Origin: Microbacterium paludicola
GTDB taxonomy: Bacteria; Actinomycetota; Actinomycetes; Actinomycetales; Microbacteriaceae
Length of the DNA stretch: 64,000 nt
Direction of reading: 5' to 3'
Assembly: GCF_015235415.1 (NCBI RefSeq)
Contig: NZ_JADGLL010000002.1
Coordinates: forward strand, 161,732-225,731
Part shown: piece after piece, positions 26,641-35,380 of the stretch
How positions within the stretch are numbered: the stretch's first letter is position 1
How the letters are laid out: each line of letters opens with the position of its first letter
Made by a program: the position numbers and the translations under genes
Notes under the pieces: model-generated
What the model was told of the DNA's origin: nothing
Seen by the model: the letters and a program-made list of their open reading frames with translations, nothing else
The model's database searches: none

Positions 26641-28368
26641 TCACTCCTGCGCGCCCTGAGGGGTCCCCATCTGCGTCGCGAGCACCGAGACCTCCGCGCC
26701 GGTCTGCTGCCACGACGTCCCGCGGCGGGTGTACATCAGGCCGTCTTTGCCGAGCAGGCGCACTGACGAGTCCTGCGTGCCGAACTCGATGGCGGTGATC
26801 CCCGCGGGGGCCTCCGAGGACTCGCCCGGTCCGCCGACCTGCTGCTCGAACACGCGCGTGATGTTCCCCGCGGTCGTGACGATGCCGACGCGGGCGTCCT
26901 CGATCCACGCGATCGAGACGCCGGGCTCGGGCAGCACGCTCAACCTCATCGCCTCCCCCAGGCCGGTCGGCGTGCCGTTGCGGTCGCGCCGCACGCTCGC
27001 GACCACCGCGAGGTGCTGTCCCCCCGTCGTGAGCAGGGCCGCGACCCGCGAGCCGTCGCGCGACATCGCCATCCCCCGCACGCGCGTCGCGTCGGGCCAG
27101 CCGCCGCCGATCTGGGTGGGCTCCAGCTCGGGGCTCCAGGTCAGGATCGCGTCCGGATCGTCCTCGGGGACGGTCCAGATGAAGCCGAACGGGTCGATGA
27201 GCGGATCGATGAGGCCGTCGCGCTCGTCGAGGACGACGTCCGGCTGGTCGGCGGTGACCCGGTAGATGGCATCGGGAGACTGCTTGAGCACCGCCACCTG
27301 CTGATCCGGCGACACGGCGATGGATTCGATGGGCCCCGGCATGTCCGCGATCGCCGCGCTCAGACCCTCGATCGGCGTCAGCTCCGAGCCGGAGATGAAG
27401 CCGAACTCCCCCGCCCGCAGGACGAGCGCCCGGGGATCGGGACGCGTCTGGCCCGGGACCAGGGGATCCACGGTGCGCGGGGAGTCCTCGCCCTCGATCA
27501 TCAGGCGCACGTCCTGCACCCCGGCGTTGGTGAGGCTCGCATCCAGCTGGGTCATCATCCGGGTGAGCGTCGTCGCATCCGCGGCCGCCGCGACCGCGTT
27601 GAGCGTCACGTGGGCGATCTGGTCGGCGTCCACGGGCACCGCGTTGGGCACGAGATCGACGTCCTGCGCGAAGGCGCTCGCGACCGATCCCGCGAGCCAC
27701 GGGCTCGGGGCGCCGTTGACGAGCTCGCGCACGATGTACGTGGCGGTGTTGCCGGTGGCGGGGAACCAGCGGACGTCCGGCACCAGGTACGTCCAGGTCG
27801 GGTCGAAGTACGCCAGGCGGTGGTCGCGGTAGACGTCGGGGAAGCTCAGCCGGTCGAGCACCACACCGTCGGGCGCCTCGACGATGCGCCACTCGCCGTC
27901 CTCGCGCTTCGCGAGACGGAACGAGAGCTCCACCGGTCCCGAGGCGGACGAGGTGTAGGTGCCGTGCTCGTCGACCGTCGCCGTCGGGTCGATCCGGAGC
28001 GTCACGATGCCGTTCTCCTCGTCGACCTGCGGCCGCCGCTCGTCGGCGATGTCGACGGTGACCCCGGCTTCCGGCCGCCAGGTCTCCGCGAGGTCGCCGT
28101 CGAGGAACAGCCGCGCGGTCTTCCAGCTGTCGATCGGCGAGATCGCCGCCTCGATGAACCCCGCGACGATCTGCTCGGGCGTGGACCCTCGCACGGGGGC
28201 GCCGGCGTAGTACTGCGGCCGCGGCTCCTCGGCGGCTGCTCCGGGCTCCAGTCCCGCCTTCACCTCGCCCGAGGTGGGAAGCCCCGTGCAGCCGGCGAGC
28301 GCCAGGATCAGGGTGAGCACGAGCGCCGTGATCCCGGTGCGGCGGCTGCGCGGATCGACGGTGCTCAT
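26641..28368 (-). CDS. lpqB: Lipoprotein LpqB, MtrAB accessory protein
   Basis: 575 aa. Signal peptide with lipobox LALAGC (Cys27), a GerMN domain (about 195-320), then a C-terminal beta-propeller-like region. LpqB binds the extracellular part of MtrB and modulates MtrA phosphorylation in mycobacteria and Streptomyces. Its ATG overlaps the mtrB stop (28365-28368), so it is translationally coupled as third gene of mtrA-mtrB-lpqB. Confidence 0.95.
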   Translation of the reverse strand: MSTVDPRSRRTGITALVLTLILALAGCTGLPTSGEVKAGLEPGAAAEEPRPQYYAGAPVRGSTPEQIVAGFIEAAISPIDSWKTARLFLDGDLAETWRPEAGVTVDIADERRPQVDEENGIVTLRIDPTATVDEHGTYTSSASGPVELSFRLAKREDGEWRIVEAPDGVVLDRLSFPDVYRDHRLAYFDPTWTYLVPDVRWFPATGNTATYIVRELVNGAPSPWLAGSVASAFAQDVDLVPNAVPVDADQIAHVTLNAVAAAADATTLTRMMTQLDASLTNAGVQDVRLMIEGEDSPRTVDPLVPGQTRPDPRALVLRAGEFGFISGSELTPIEGLSAAIADMPGPIESIAVSPDQQVAVLKQSPDAIYRVTADQPDVVLDERDGLIDPLIDPFGFIWTVPEDDPDAILTWSPELEPTQIGGGWPDATRVRGMAMSRDGSRVAALLTTGGQHLAVVASVRRDRNGTPTGLGEAMRLSVLPEPGVSIAWIEDARVGIVTTAGNITRVFEQQVGGPGESSEAPAGITAIEFGTQDSSVRLLGKDGLMYTRRGTSWQQTGAEVSVLATQMGTPQGAQE

Positions 28369-30185
28369 CGGGGCTCCCCCTTCTCTCCGTGGCGGGCGTC
28401 GCCGCGATGGCCGTCTCCGCGATGCCCGTCTCCGCGGCGATCCTCCGTGTGGCGGCCCGACAGCCCGTCCACGTCACGGAGATCGCGCACCTCGCCGACG
28501 TCCGACAGCTCGTGGGTCTCGGCGACATCGAGGGTCAGGATCGGCTGCGTCAGGCCGAGCGCCGCGTGCAGCGACTCGTCCGATGGCTCCAGCGGCAGGG
28601 GCGACTCGAGCTCGGCGAGGGGCGACGCGGGATCGTGCGGCTTCCGCGGCAGCGTGAGGACGAAGTTGGTGCCGCCGCCGAGCTGCGACCAGACGGCCAG
28701 CGTTCCGCCGTGGAGCCGCGCATCGCCGAGGGCGATCGAGAGCCCGAGGCCCGTGCCACCGAGGGTCCGCTTGCGCGACGGATCGGCGCGCCAGAACCGG
28801 TCGAAGACGCGTTCGGCGGCCTCCGGCGACATCCCCATTCCGTAGTCGCGCACCCCCACCGCGACGGCGCTGGGGTTGCTGTCGACCGTCACCACAATCG
28901 GCCGGCCCTCGCCGTGCTCGATCGCGTTTCCCAGCAGGTTGCGCAGGATCCGGCGCACGCGGCGCGGATCCATGTCCACCGGCGAGTACCCGCCCGGGGC
29001 GACGAAGCGCAGCTCGGTGCCGTGCTGCTCGGCGACCTGACGCATCGACTCGAGCACGTCCTCGGCAAGGTGCGCGAGGCTCGTCGCCTCCAGTTCGAGC
29101 TGCACGGATCCGGCGTCGTACCGGCTGATCTCGAGCAGGTCGGTGAGCAGTTCCTCGAACCGGGCGACCTGCGTGTGGAGCAGCTCGGCGGCGCGCGCCG
29201 TCGACGAGTCGAACTCGTCCCGGCGGTCGTGGAGGATGTCGGCCGCGAGCCGGATGGTCGTCAGCGGCGTGCGCAGCTCGTGCGAGACGTCCGAGACGAA
29301 CCGCTGCTGCACGAGCGAGAGCTCGGCAAGCTCCTGGATCTGCGACTCGATGCTGTCGGCCATGGCGTTGAACGACCGACCCAGGGTGGCGAGCTCATCC
29401 TCACCGCGGACGGGGATGCGCACCTTGAGGTCGCCCGAGGCGAGCCTGGCACTGGTGCCGGACGCCTCGACGATCGGCGCCACCAGCGCGCGCATCACGA
29501 GCCACAGGATGGCAACCACGATCAGCACCATCGCGATGCCCGACCCCCACAGCGTCCCCTGCACGAAGCCGAGCGTCTCGGCCTCCTCCTGCAGGTCGTA
29601 CGCGAGGTAGATCTCGTACGCGCCGACGCTCGGCACGCGCAGCTGCTGCCCCACGATGATGCCGGGGACCTCGCGCCCCTGCGCGTCGGTGAGGGCGATC
29701 GACTGCCACCACTGGAAGCCTGCCTGGCTCTGCACGCGCTCGCGCAGTCCCGGCGAGACCGCCTCGGCCGTCAGCCCGCCGAAGCCGAAGTCGGCGGGGG
29801 CGAGCGGCACCGGGTCCTTCTCGATGCGGAAGCCGGCGATCTGATCCGTGGAGGCGAGCCGGCGGGTGTCGTTGAGCACGAGGTTCCACAGCTGCTGCAT
29901 CTGGGCGCGGCTGCCGGCGACCTCGGAGGCGTCGAGGTTGCGCTGCGCCTCGTCCACCGCGCGCCGCGCGTCGGCCTGCACCTCGTCGACGCGGCTCTGG
30001 AACAGGTTGTTCTGGATCGCCAGCGCCATCCACAGACACGCGATGGCGATCGTGATGGCGGTGAGGACGGTCGTGATCAGGATCGTCCGGAACTGCAGCG
30101 AGCGCCCCCACAGCAGGAGCAGCATGCGCGGCCAGCTGCGCGGGGACGTCCACCCGAACAGCGCGGGGGTCGCTGCCGTGGACAT
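28365..30185 (-). CDS. mtrB: Sensor histidine kinase MtrB
   Basis: 606 aa. First transmembrane helix at about 34-56, an extracytoplasmic sensor region, a second helix at about 207-229, HAMP (about 230-282), HisKA with VSDVSHELRTPLTT (His302) and HATPase with GNAIEHG, DYGMGMSP and GGTGLGLSIAL. MtrB senses envelope or osmotic state and, through MtrA, controls cell-wall hydrolases and division. The last 80 residues are a charged Glu/His/Asp-rich tail ending RRGDGHRGDGHRGDARHGEK, a short tandem repeat (GDGHR). It starts 5 bp after mtrA. Confidence 0.96.
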   Translation of the reverse strand: MSTAATPALFGWTSPRSWPRMLLLLWGRSLQFRTILITTVLTAITIAIACLWMALAIQNNLFQSRVDEVQADARRAVDEAQRNLDASEVAGSRAQMQQLWNLVLNDTRRLASTDQIAGFRIEKDPVPLAPADFGFGGLTAEAVSPGLRERVQSQAGFQWWQSIALTDAQGREVPGIIVGQQLRVPSVGAYEIYLAYDLQEEAETLGFVQGTLWGSGIAMVLIVVAILWLVMRALVAPIVEASGTSARLASGDLKVRIPVRGEDELATLGRSFNAMADSIESQIQELAELSLVQQRFVSDVSHELRTPLTTIRLAADILHDRRDEFDSSTARAAELLHTQVARFEELLTDLLEISRYDAGSVQLELEATSLAHLAEDVLESMRQVAEQHGTELRFVAPGGYSPVDMDPRRVRRILRNLLGNAIEHGEGRPIVVTVDSNPSAVAVGVRDYGMGMSPEAAERVFDRFWRADPSRKRTLGGTGLGLSIALGDARLHGGTLAVWSQLGGGTNFVLTLPRKPHDPASPLAELESPLPLEPSDESLHAALGLTQPILTLDVAETHELSDVGEVRDLRDVDGLSGRHTEDRRGDGHRGDGHRGDARHGEKGEPR

Positions 30186-30190
30186 GCCGC

Positions 30191-30886
30191 TCAGGACGCA
30201 GCGGCGTCCGCGACCGCTCCGGCACGGTAGCCGACGCCGCGCACCGTGGTGACGATCTTGGGGTTGTCCGGATCGAGCTCGATCTTCGCGCGCAGCCGCT
30301 GCACGTGCACGTTCACGAGCCGGGTGTCGGCCTTGTAGTGGTAGCCCCAGACCTGCTCGAGCAGCTCCTCGCGCGTGAACACCTGCTGCGGCTTGGAGGC
30401 GAGGGCGACGAGCAGCTCGAACTCGAGCGGCGTGAGGGCGATGGCGCTCTGACCGCGGCGCACCTCGTGCGCGGCGACATCCACGGTGAGATCGCCGATG
30501 CGCAGCACGTCGTTCGTCGCCTCCGGCGTCGGGCGCAGGCGGGTGCGGATGCGGGCGACGAGCTCCTTGGGATTGAACGGCTTGACGATGTAGTCGTCGG
30601 CGCCGGCCTCGAGACCGCCCACGACGTCGTTGGTGTCGGCGCGCGCGGTCAGCATGATGATCGGCACCCCCGACTCGGCGCGGATCTCGGTGCAGATCTC
30701 GATGCCGTCCTTGCCGGGAAGCATCAGATCCAGCAGCACGAGATCGGGGCGCTCCTGCCGCCAGGTGTCGACGGCGAGCTCCCCGTCGGCGCAGAAGAGC
30801 GTCTCGAAGCCCTCCGTGCGCAGCACGATGCCGATCATCTCGGCGAGGGCTGTGTCATCGTCGACGACCAGGATGCGGGCGGTCAT
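30191..30886 (-). CDS. mtrA: Response regulator MtrA
   Basis: 231-aa OmpR-family regulator. The receiver domain has acidic pocket DDD (9-11), phospho-acceptor Asp53 in LLDLMLPGKDG and Lys in IVKPFNPKEL. The C-terminal winged helix has TPLEFELLVALASKP and VHVQRLRAKIE. MtrA is an essential cell-envelope and division regulator in actinobacteria. First gene of mtrAB-lpqB and divergent from a GDPD-type membrane gene, with 123 bp between starts. Confidence 0.97.
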   Translation of the reverse strand: MTARILVVDDDTALAEMIGIVLRTEGFETLFCADGELAVDTWRQERPDLVLLDLMLPGKDGIEICTEIRAESGVPIIMLTARADTNDVVGGLEAGADDYIVKPFNPKELVARIRTRLRPTPEATNDVLRIGDLTVDVAAHEVRRGQSAIALTPLEFELLVALASKPQQVFTREELLEQVWGYHYKADTRLVNVHVQRLRAKIELDPDNPKIVTTVRGVGYRAGAVADAAAS

Positions 30887-30941
30887 GGAGGGCGGAAGAT
30901 CCTTTGCTTCGAATCCGCGGAGGAACGTGAGATCCCGATCA

Positions 30942-30970
30942 GCCTAGTAGAGGCGCACCCTTCTGTAACG
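30942..30970 (-). promoter_or_regulatory. Candidate mtrA promoter
   Basis: Minus strand GTTACA (30970-30965), 17 bases, TAGGCT (30947-30942). GTTAC is also the half-site reported for MtrA, so autoregulation is conceivable but only one half-site is seen. Confidence 0.3.
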
Positions 30971-31009
30971 TGGGACCAGGCACATGCCTGTGGCTCTCGA
31001 GGGGGATCG

Positions 31010-32410
31010 ATGTCTCACGCAACGACGTGGCGACCTGCACCGAGGCCCGGTCTCGTGCCTCTGTATCCGTTCGGCTTCGGCACGGCGCTCGGCCGCTCCT
31101 TCAGCGTGCTGCGCGGAAATCCGAAGGTCCTGCTGGGCTTCGCGGTCGGCGTGCAGGCGGCCGCGAGCTTCGTCGGACTGCTCATCCTGGGCGGCGTCTC
31201 CTTCCTGATGTTCAGCCGCCTCGCGACGGTGGAGGAGTTCTCCGACGAGTTCGACGCGCTGATGGCGGGTTCCATCGCGGTGACCGCGGTCGTCGGCGTC
31301 GTCGTCACCCTCGCCCTGAGCGCACTGAACGTCGTCGTGCAGGGAGTCGTGGTCGCGGAGGTCTCCCGGGCGACCGTCGGCGAGCGGGCGACGCTGCGCG
31401 AACTCTGGGCGATCGTGCGCCCCTCGTTCTGGCGCCTCGTCGGCTACTTCGCGCTGCAGCTGCTCGCGATCCTGGTGGTCGCCCTGGTCGTGGCGGTGCC
31501 GGTGATCATCGGCGCGGGCACCGAGCAGTACTTCCTGGCGGCCCTCATCTTCCCGCTCCTCTTGGCGATGATCCCCCTGTGGGCATGGATCGGCACCAAG
31601 CTCTATCTCGTGCCCAGCGCGATCGTGCTCGAGGGGATCGGCCCGATCGCCGGCATCCGCCGGTCGTGGCAGCTCACGCGCGGGCGCTTCTGGCCGACGT
31701 TCGGCGTGATGATCCTCATCTCGGTGATCGTGAGCGTCGCATCGAGCATCGTGACCGCGCCGCTGCAGCTCTTCGGCTCGTTCCTGCCCGTCATCGTCAT
31801 GCCCTTCGGCGAGGGCACCCCGGAGCCGGGCGACTTCGGCGCGGCGCTCGCGACGATGCTCGTCGTCACGATCGTGACGATGGCGCTCCAGCTGCTCGTC
31901 TCCGCGATCGGCACGATCGTGACCGGCGCCGGCGGCGCGCTGATGTACATCGACGCCCGGATGCGCCGCGAGGGCCTGGATCTGCGTCTGCAGTCGTACG
32001 TCGAGCAGCGCGAGCTGGGGGCATCCGAGCTTCCCGACCCGTGGCCCTACGACCCCGCCTACGCCGCGTACGCCGCGCAGCCCCGCTATGGCGCGCCCGG
32101 GCCGGCACAGCCCGGGTACGCGCAGCAGCCGGGGTATCCGCAGCAGCCGGAGCAGGGATACCCGCAGCACCCCGGTTACCCGCAGCAACCTGGTTACCCG
32201 CAGCAGCCGCCGCAGGGCTACCCGCAGCAGCCGCCGCAGCGCTACCCGCCGCAGCAGCAGGCTTATCCGCAGCAGCCGGGTTACCCGCAGCAGCAGTACC
32301 CGGGGCAGCCCCCGTACCCCGCGCCGCCGAGCGCGCCCGCGGCCGAGCAACCCGCGCAGTGGCAGCCGCCGCAGTGGCAGCCCCCGGCCCCGCCGAGCGG
32401 CGGCGCGTGA
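31010..32410 (+). CDS. GDPD-type membrane-domain protein with QPGYPQQ repeat tail
   Basis: 466 aa. Six or so transmembrane helices (from about residue 40 to 310) form the domain found fused to glycerophosphodiester phosphodiesterases, here without the phosphodiesterase. Conserved features include WRLVGYFALQLLAILVVALV and GIGPIAGIRRSWQLTRGRFW near residues 205-225. The C-terminal 110 residues are Gln/Pro/Tyr repeats. GAGGGGG precedes ATG 31010. It opens an operon that continues with DUF4129 (GTGA overlap), DUF4350, MoxR and DUF58 genes. Function unknown. It may be a membrane scaffold for that system. Confidence 0.85.
   Translation: MSHATTWRPAPRPGLVPLYPFGFGTALGRSFSVLRGNPKVLLGFAVGVQAAASFVGLLILGGVSFLMFSRLATVEEFSDEFDALMAGSIAVTAVVGVVVTLALSALNVVVQGVVVAEVSRATVGERATLRELWAIVRPSFWRLVGYFALQLLAILVVALVVAVPVIIGAGTEQYFLAALIFPLLLAMIPLWAWIGTKLYLVPSAIVLEGIGPIAGIRRSWQLTRGRFWPTFGVMILISVIVSVASSIVTAPLQLFGSFLPVIVMPFGEGTPEPGDFGAALATMLVVTIVTMALQLLVSAIGTIVTGAGGALMYIDARMRREGLDLRLQSYVEQRELGASELPDPWPYDPAYAAYAAQPRYGAPGPAQPGYAQQPGYPQQPEQGYPQHPGYPQQPGYPQQPPQGYPQQPPQRYPPQQQAYPQQPGYPQQQYPGQPPYPAPPSAPAAEQPAQWQPPQWQPPAPPSGGA
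32111..32322 (+). repeat. Coding tandem repeat (QQPGYP units)
   Basis: About ten imperfect copies of a 15-18 base unit (consensus TACCCGCAGCAGCC) encoding GYPQQP. Copy number is likely variable between strains. Confidence 0.85.
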
Positions 32411-33123
32411 TCGCCGTCACGCTGGCGGCGGTGCTGCTGCCCGGTTCGCCCGTGCGGTCGGCGCTCCTGCCGCTTGAGGATCTCGACCCCGAGCGTGACG
32501 AGGCGCGCGAGTGGGCCGAGCGTGAGCTCGCCGACCCCGTCTACGACGCCGCGGAGCCGACCTGGTTCGATCGCGTCGCGCAGGCCGTCGGAGAGTTCAT
32601 CGCGAACCTGCTCACACCACGCGGCGACCTGCAGTGGAGCCCGGTGCTCGCGGTCGGGGCGGTCGTCCTCGTGGTCGGCCTCGTCGTCGCGGCCGTGCTG
32701 ATCTGGGGCCGGCCCCGACTCGCGCACCGCTCGGGCGGCGGCTCGGCCCTGTTGTTCGGCGAGACCGAGACGCGCACCGCCGCCGAGCTGCGCGCCGCCG
32801 CCGCGGCCCACGCGACGGCGGGCCAGTGGGACGACGCGATCGTGCTGCGCTTCCGCGCGGTCGCGAGAGCGCTCGAGGAGCGCGGTGTGGTGGAGGCGCC
32901 ACCCGGCACGACCGCCCAGGGCCTGGCCCGCCGCGCGCAGCATCCCTTCCCCGCGCACGGCGCCGGGCTCGACGCGGCAGCCCGCGCGTTCGACGACGTG
33001 CGGTACCTGCGCCGCCGCGGCACCGCGGCACTGTATGCCGTCGTCGCCGGACTCGACGATGACCTGGTGCGCACCACGCCGGTGCGCGCGCCCTCCCCCG
33101 TGCGCGACGGAGCGCTGACGTGA
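32407..33123 (+). CDS. DUF4129-domain membrane protein
   Basis: 238 aa. A hydrophobic N-terminus (about 1-22), one clear transmembrane helix (about 78-101) and the C-terminal DUF4129 region with AAAAHATAGQWDDAIVLRFR and ARAFDDVRYLRRRGTAALY. DUF4129 is regularly linked to MoxR/DUF58 operons and often appears at the end of transglutaminase-like proteins there. GTG 32407 overlaps the previous stop, and the next gene overlaps its stop in the same way (GTGA), so the three are tightly coupled. Confidence 0.85.
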   Translation: MIAVTLAAVLLPGSPVRSALLPLEDLDPERDEAREWAERELADPVYDAAEPTWFDRVAQAVGEFIANLLTPRGDLQWSPVLAVGAVVLVVGLVVAAVLIWGRPRLAHRSGGGSALLFGETETRTAAELRAAAAAHATAGQWDDAIVLRFRAVARALEERGVVEAPPGTTAQGLARRAQHPFPAHGAGLDAAARAFDDVRYLRRRGTAALYAVVAGLDDDLVRTTPVRAPSPVRDGALT

Positions 33124-34328
33124 CCGCGCCGGCACCCGTCCGGGGCGCGGATGCGGCGACGGTGGACGCCGATCCGTTCCACCGTGACGTCGTCGAGCGG
33201 AAGAGCCGGCGACGCTCGGCGCTCGGGTGGATCGCCCTCGGCACCGCCGTGCTCGTGCTCGGCGGCGTGCTGTCGCTGTTCGCCGCGCCCGACTGGGTGC
33301 AGGGCCCGCCGCTCGACCCGGAGAGCCCGGGACCCGAGGGCGGCCGCGCGCTCGTGCACATCCTGCGCGAACAGGGCGTCGAGGTCGTCGCGACCTCGCG
33401 CCGCGCCGAGACGGTCGAGCGGCTCGACGACGACACCACGCTCGTGCTGACGGATCCGTGGACGCTGTCGGAGGAGACGATCCTCGAGCTCGTCGATGCC
33501 GCCGGCGACACCGTCGTGCTCGACGCCGACGGCGCCGTCGCCGACCTTCTCGCCCCCGGCAGCGGCTACAGCGGGTACGGCAGCGGCCCGACGGCGCCCG
33601 ACTGCGACCTCTCCGTCGCGCAGCGCGCGGGCGAGATCGTGCCCGGCCGCGCGTTCTCGGCGCCGTCGGGGACCGAGGGCTGCTACCCGGTGGGCGACGG
33701 CTTCGCGCTGCTGCAGGTGCCGGGCGGCGCGGGTACCATCACGCTGATCGACGGCACCGTGCTGTTCGACAACGGGCACCTCGCCGAGCAGGGGAACGCC
33801 GCGCTCGGGCTCGGGCTCATCGGCACCCACGACCGCGTCGTCTGGTACACGCCGTCGCTCGAGGATGCCGAGGACGGCGGCGCCCCGCCGACGCTCGGCG
33901 ACATGGTGCCGCCCTGGCTCACACCCGCGATCGTCCTGCTGCTCCTCGCCGGCGCCGCAGCAGCCCTGTGGGCAGGGCGCCGCTTCGGGCCGCTGGTCGC
34001 CGAACGGCTTCCCGTGACGGTGCGCGGCAGCGAGACCCTCGAGGGCCGGGCCCGCCTCTATGCCCGCGCGTCCGAGCCCGCGCACGCCGCCGAGCTGCTC
34101 CGCGCAGGAGCCACCGGTCGCATGGCGCGCCGGCTCGGGCTGCCGCCGAACGCCGCCCCGCTCGAGGTCGCGGACGCCGCCGCCGCACGACTCGGCGCGG
34201 CGACGTCCGTGACCCGCGCCATTCTGACCCACGTCCCCGCCACCGACGCCGACCTCGCCACCTTCGGCCGCAGTCTCCGCGACCTCGAGGCCGCGGTCGA
34301 CGCCGCGCGCACCGACGGCCTGGCCTGA
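33120..34328 (+). CDS. DUF4350-domain membrane protein
   Basis: 402 aa. Helices at about 34-54 and 264-285 flank an outside domain that starts near the DUF4350 signature SPGPEGGRALVHILREQGVE (about residues 69-88). DUF4350 resembles a ThuA/GATase-like fold without an obvious catalytic triad. The cytosolic end has the conserved ARLYARASEPAHAAELLRAG. Coupled to the DUF4129 gene and 43 bp before the MoxR gene. Function unknown, always found with MoxR/DUF58 partners. Confidence 0.85.
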   Translation: MTAPAPVRGADAATVDADPFHRDVVERKSRRRSALGWIALGTAVLVLGGVLSLFAAPDWVQGPPLDPESPGPEGGRALVHILREQGVEVVATSRRAETVERLDDDTTLVLTDPWTLSEETILELVDAAGDTVVLDADGAVADLLAPGSGYSGYGSGPTAPDCDLSVAQRAGEIVPGRAFSAPSGTEGCYPVGDGFALLQVPGGAGTITLIDGTVLFDNGHLAEQGNAALGLGLIGTHDRVVWYTPSLEDAEDGGAPPTLGDMVPPWLTPAIVLLLLAGAAAALWAGRRFGPLVAERLPVTVRGSETLEGRARLYARASEPAHAAELLRAGATGRMARRLGLPPNAAPLEVADAAAARLGAATSVTRAILTHVPATDADLATFGRSLRDLEAAVDAARTDGLA

Positions 34329-34371
34329 CCGGCCGACGACCCGCTTCCACCGCCCCCGAGAGGATCACCAC

Positions 34372-35367
34372 ATGGAGAACCCCGCCGCCGTCCAGACGCC
34401 GGTCCCGCAGGCCGGGCAGGAACCTGACGCGCTCAGACAGTCGATGCACCGCGTGCGCGCCGAGGTCTCGAAGGCCGTCGTGGGGCAGGACGGAGCCGTC
34501 AGCGGCCTGCTGATCGCCCTGCTCTCACGCGGCCACGTGCTGCTGGAGGGAGTCCCCGGTGTGGCCAAGACCCTGCTCGTGCGGGCCTTCAGCCGCGCGC
34601 TGGGCCTCGACACCAAGCGCATCCAGTTCACGCCCGACCTGATGCCCGGCGACGTGTCGGGCTCGCTCATCTACGACGCGAAGTCGGGCGAGTTCGAGTT
34701 CCGCGAGGGACCGGTGTTCACGAACATCGTGCTCGCCGACGAGATCAACCGCACTCCTCCGAAGACCCAGGCGGCGCTGCTCGAGGCGATGGAGGAGCGC
34801 CAGGTCTCGGCGGACGGTGTCACGCGCCCCCTGCCGGATCCGTTCCTGGTCTGCGCGACCCAGAACCCCGTCGAGCACGAGGGCACCTACACGCTGCCCG
34901 AGGCGCAGCTCGACCGCTTCCTGCTGAAGCTGCTGATCGACGTGCCTCCGCGCGATGCCGAGGTCGCCGTCCTGCGGCGTCACGCCGACGGCTTCACCCC
35001 GCGCGAGCTCGGCGGCATCGCCCCGGTTGTGGCCCCGGATGAGATCCTGGCCGCGCAGCGCTCCGCGGCCGCCGTGACCGTGACCGACGACGTGCTCGCG
35101 TACGTCGTCGACCTCGCCCGCGCGACCCGCCAGAGCCCCTCGGTGCAGCTCGGTGCGAGCCCCCGCGCCTCCACCGCGCTGCTCGCCGCCGCCAAGGCGT
35201 GGGCCTGGCTCGGCGGCTACCCCGCGATCACCCCCGACCACGTGCAGGCGATGCTCGTGCCGGTGTGGCGTCACCGCATCCGGCTGCGCCCCGACGCCGA
35301 GATCGAGGGGGTCTCGGTGGACGCGGTGCTGAACTCCGTCGTGCAGCAGACTCCCGTGCCGCTCTGA
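34372..35367 (+). CDS. MoxR-family AAA+ ATPase
   Basis: 331 aa. Walker A EGVPGVAKT (59-67), QFTPDLMPGDVSGSLIYD, Walker B IVLADEINRTPPKTQAALLE, sensor 1 CATQNPVEHEGTYTLPEAQ and the arginine finger region LDRFLLKLLID. MoxR ATPases act as chaperone-like remodelers together with DUF58 or von Willebrand A partners. The DUF58 gene follows after 13 bp. GAGGATCACC precedes ATG 34372. Target proteins are unknown. Confidence 0.95.
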   Translation: MENPAAVQTPVPQAGQEPDALRQSMHRVRAEVSKAVVGQDGAVSGLLIALLSRGHVLLEGVPGVAKTLLVRAFSRALGLDTKRIQFTPDLMPGDVSGSLIYDAKSGEFEFREGPVFTNIVLADEINRTPPKTQAALLEAMEERQVSADGVTRPLPDPFLVCATQNPVEHEGTYTLPEAQLDRFLLKLLIDVPPRDAEVAVLRRHADGFTPRELGGIAPVVAPDEILAAQRSAAAVTVTDDVLAYVVDLARATRQSPSVQLGASPRASTALLAAAKAWAWLGGYPAITPDHVQAMLVPVWRHRIRLRPDAEIEGVSVDAVLNSVVQQTPVPL

Positions 35368-35380
35368 ACCCGGTCGTCCC

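Noticed and set aside
30887..31009. MtrA autoregulatory direct repeat
   Set aside because: Only one GTAAC half-site was found, so a proper MtrA site could not be supported.
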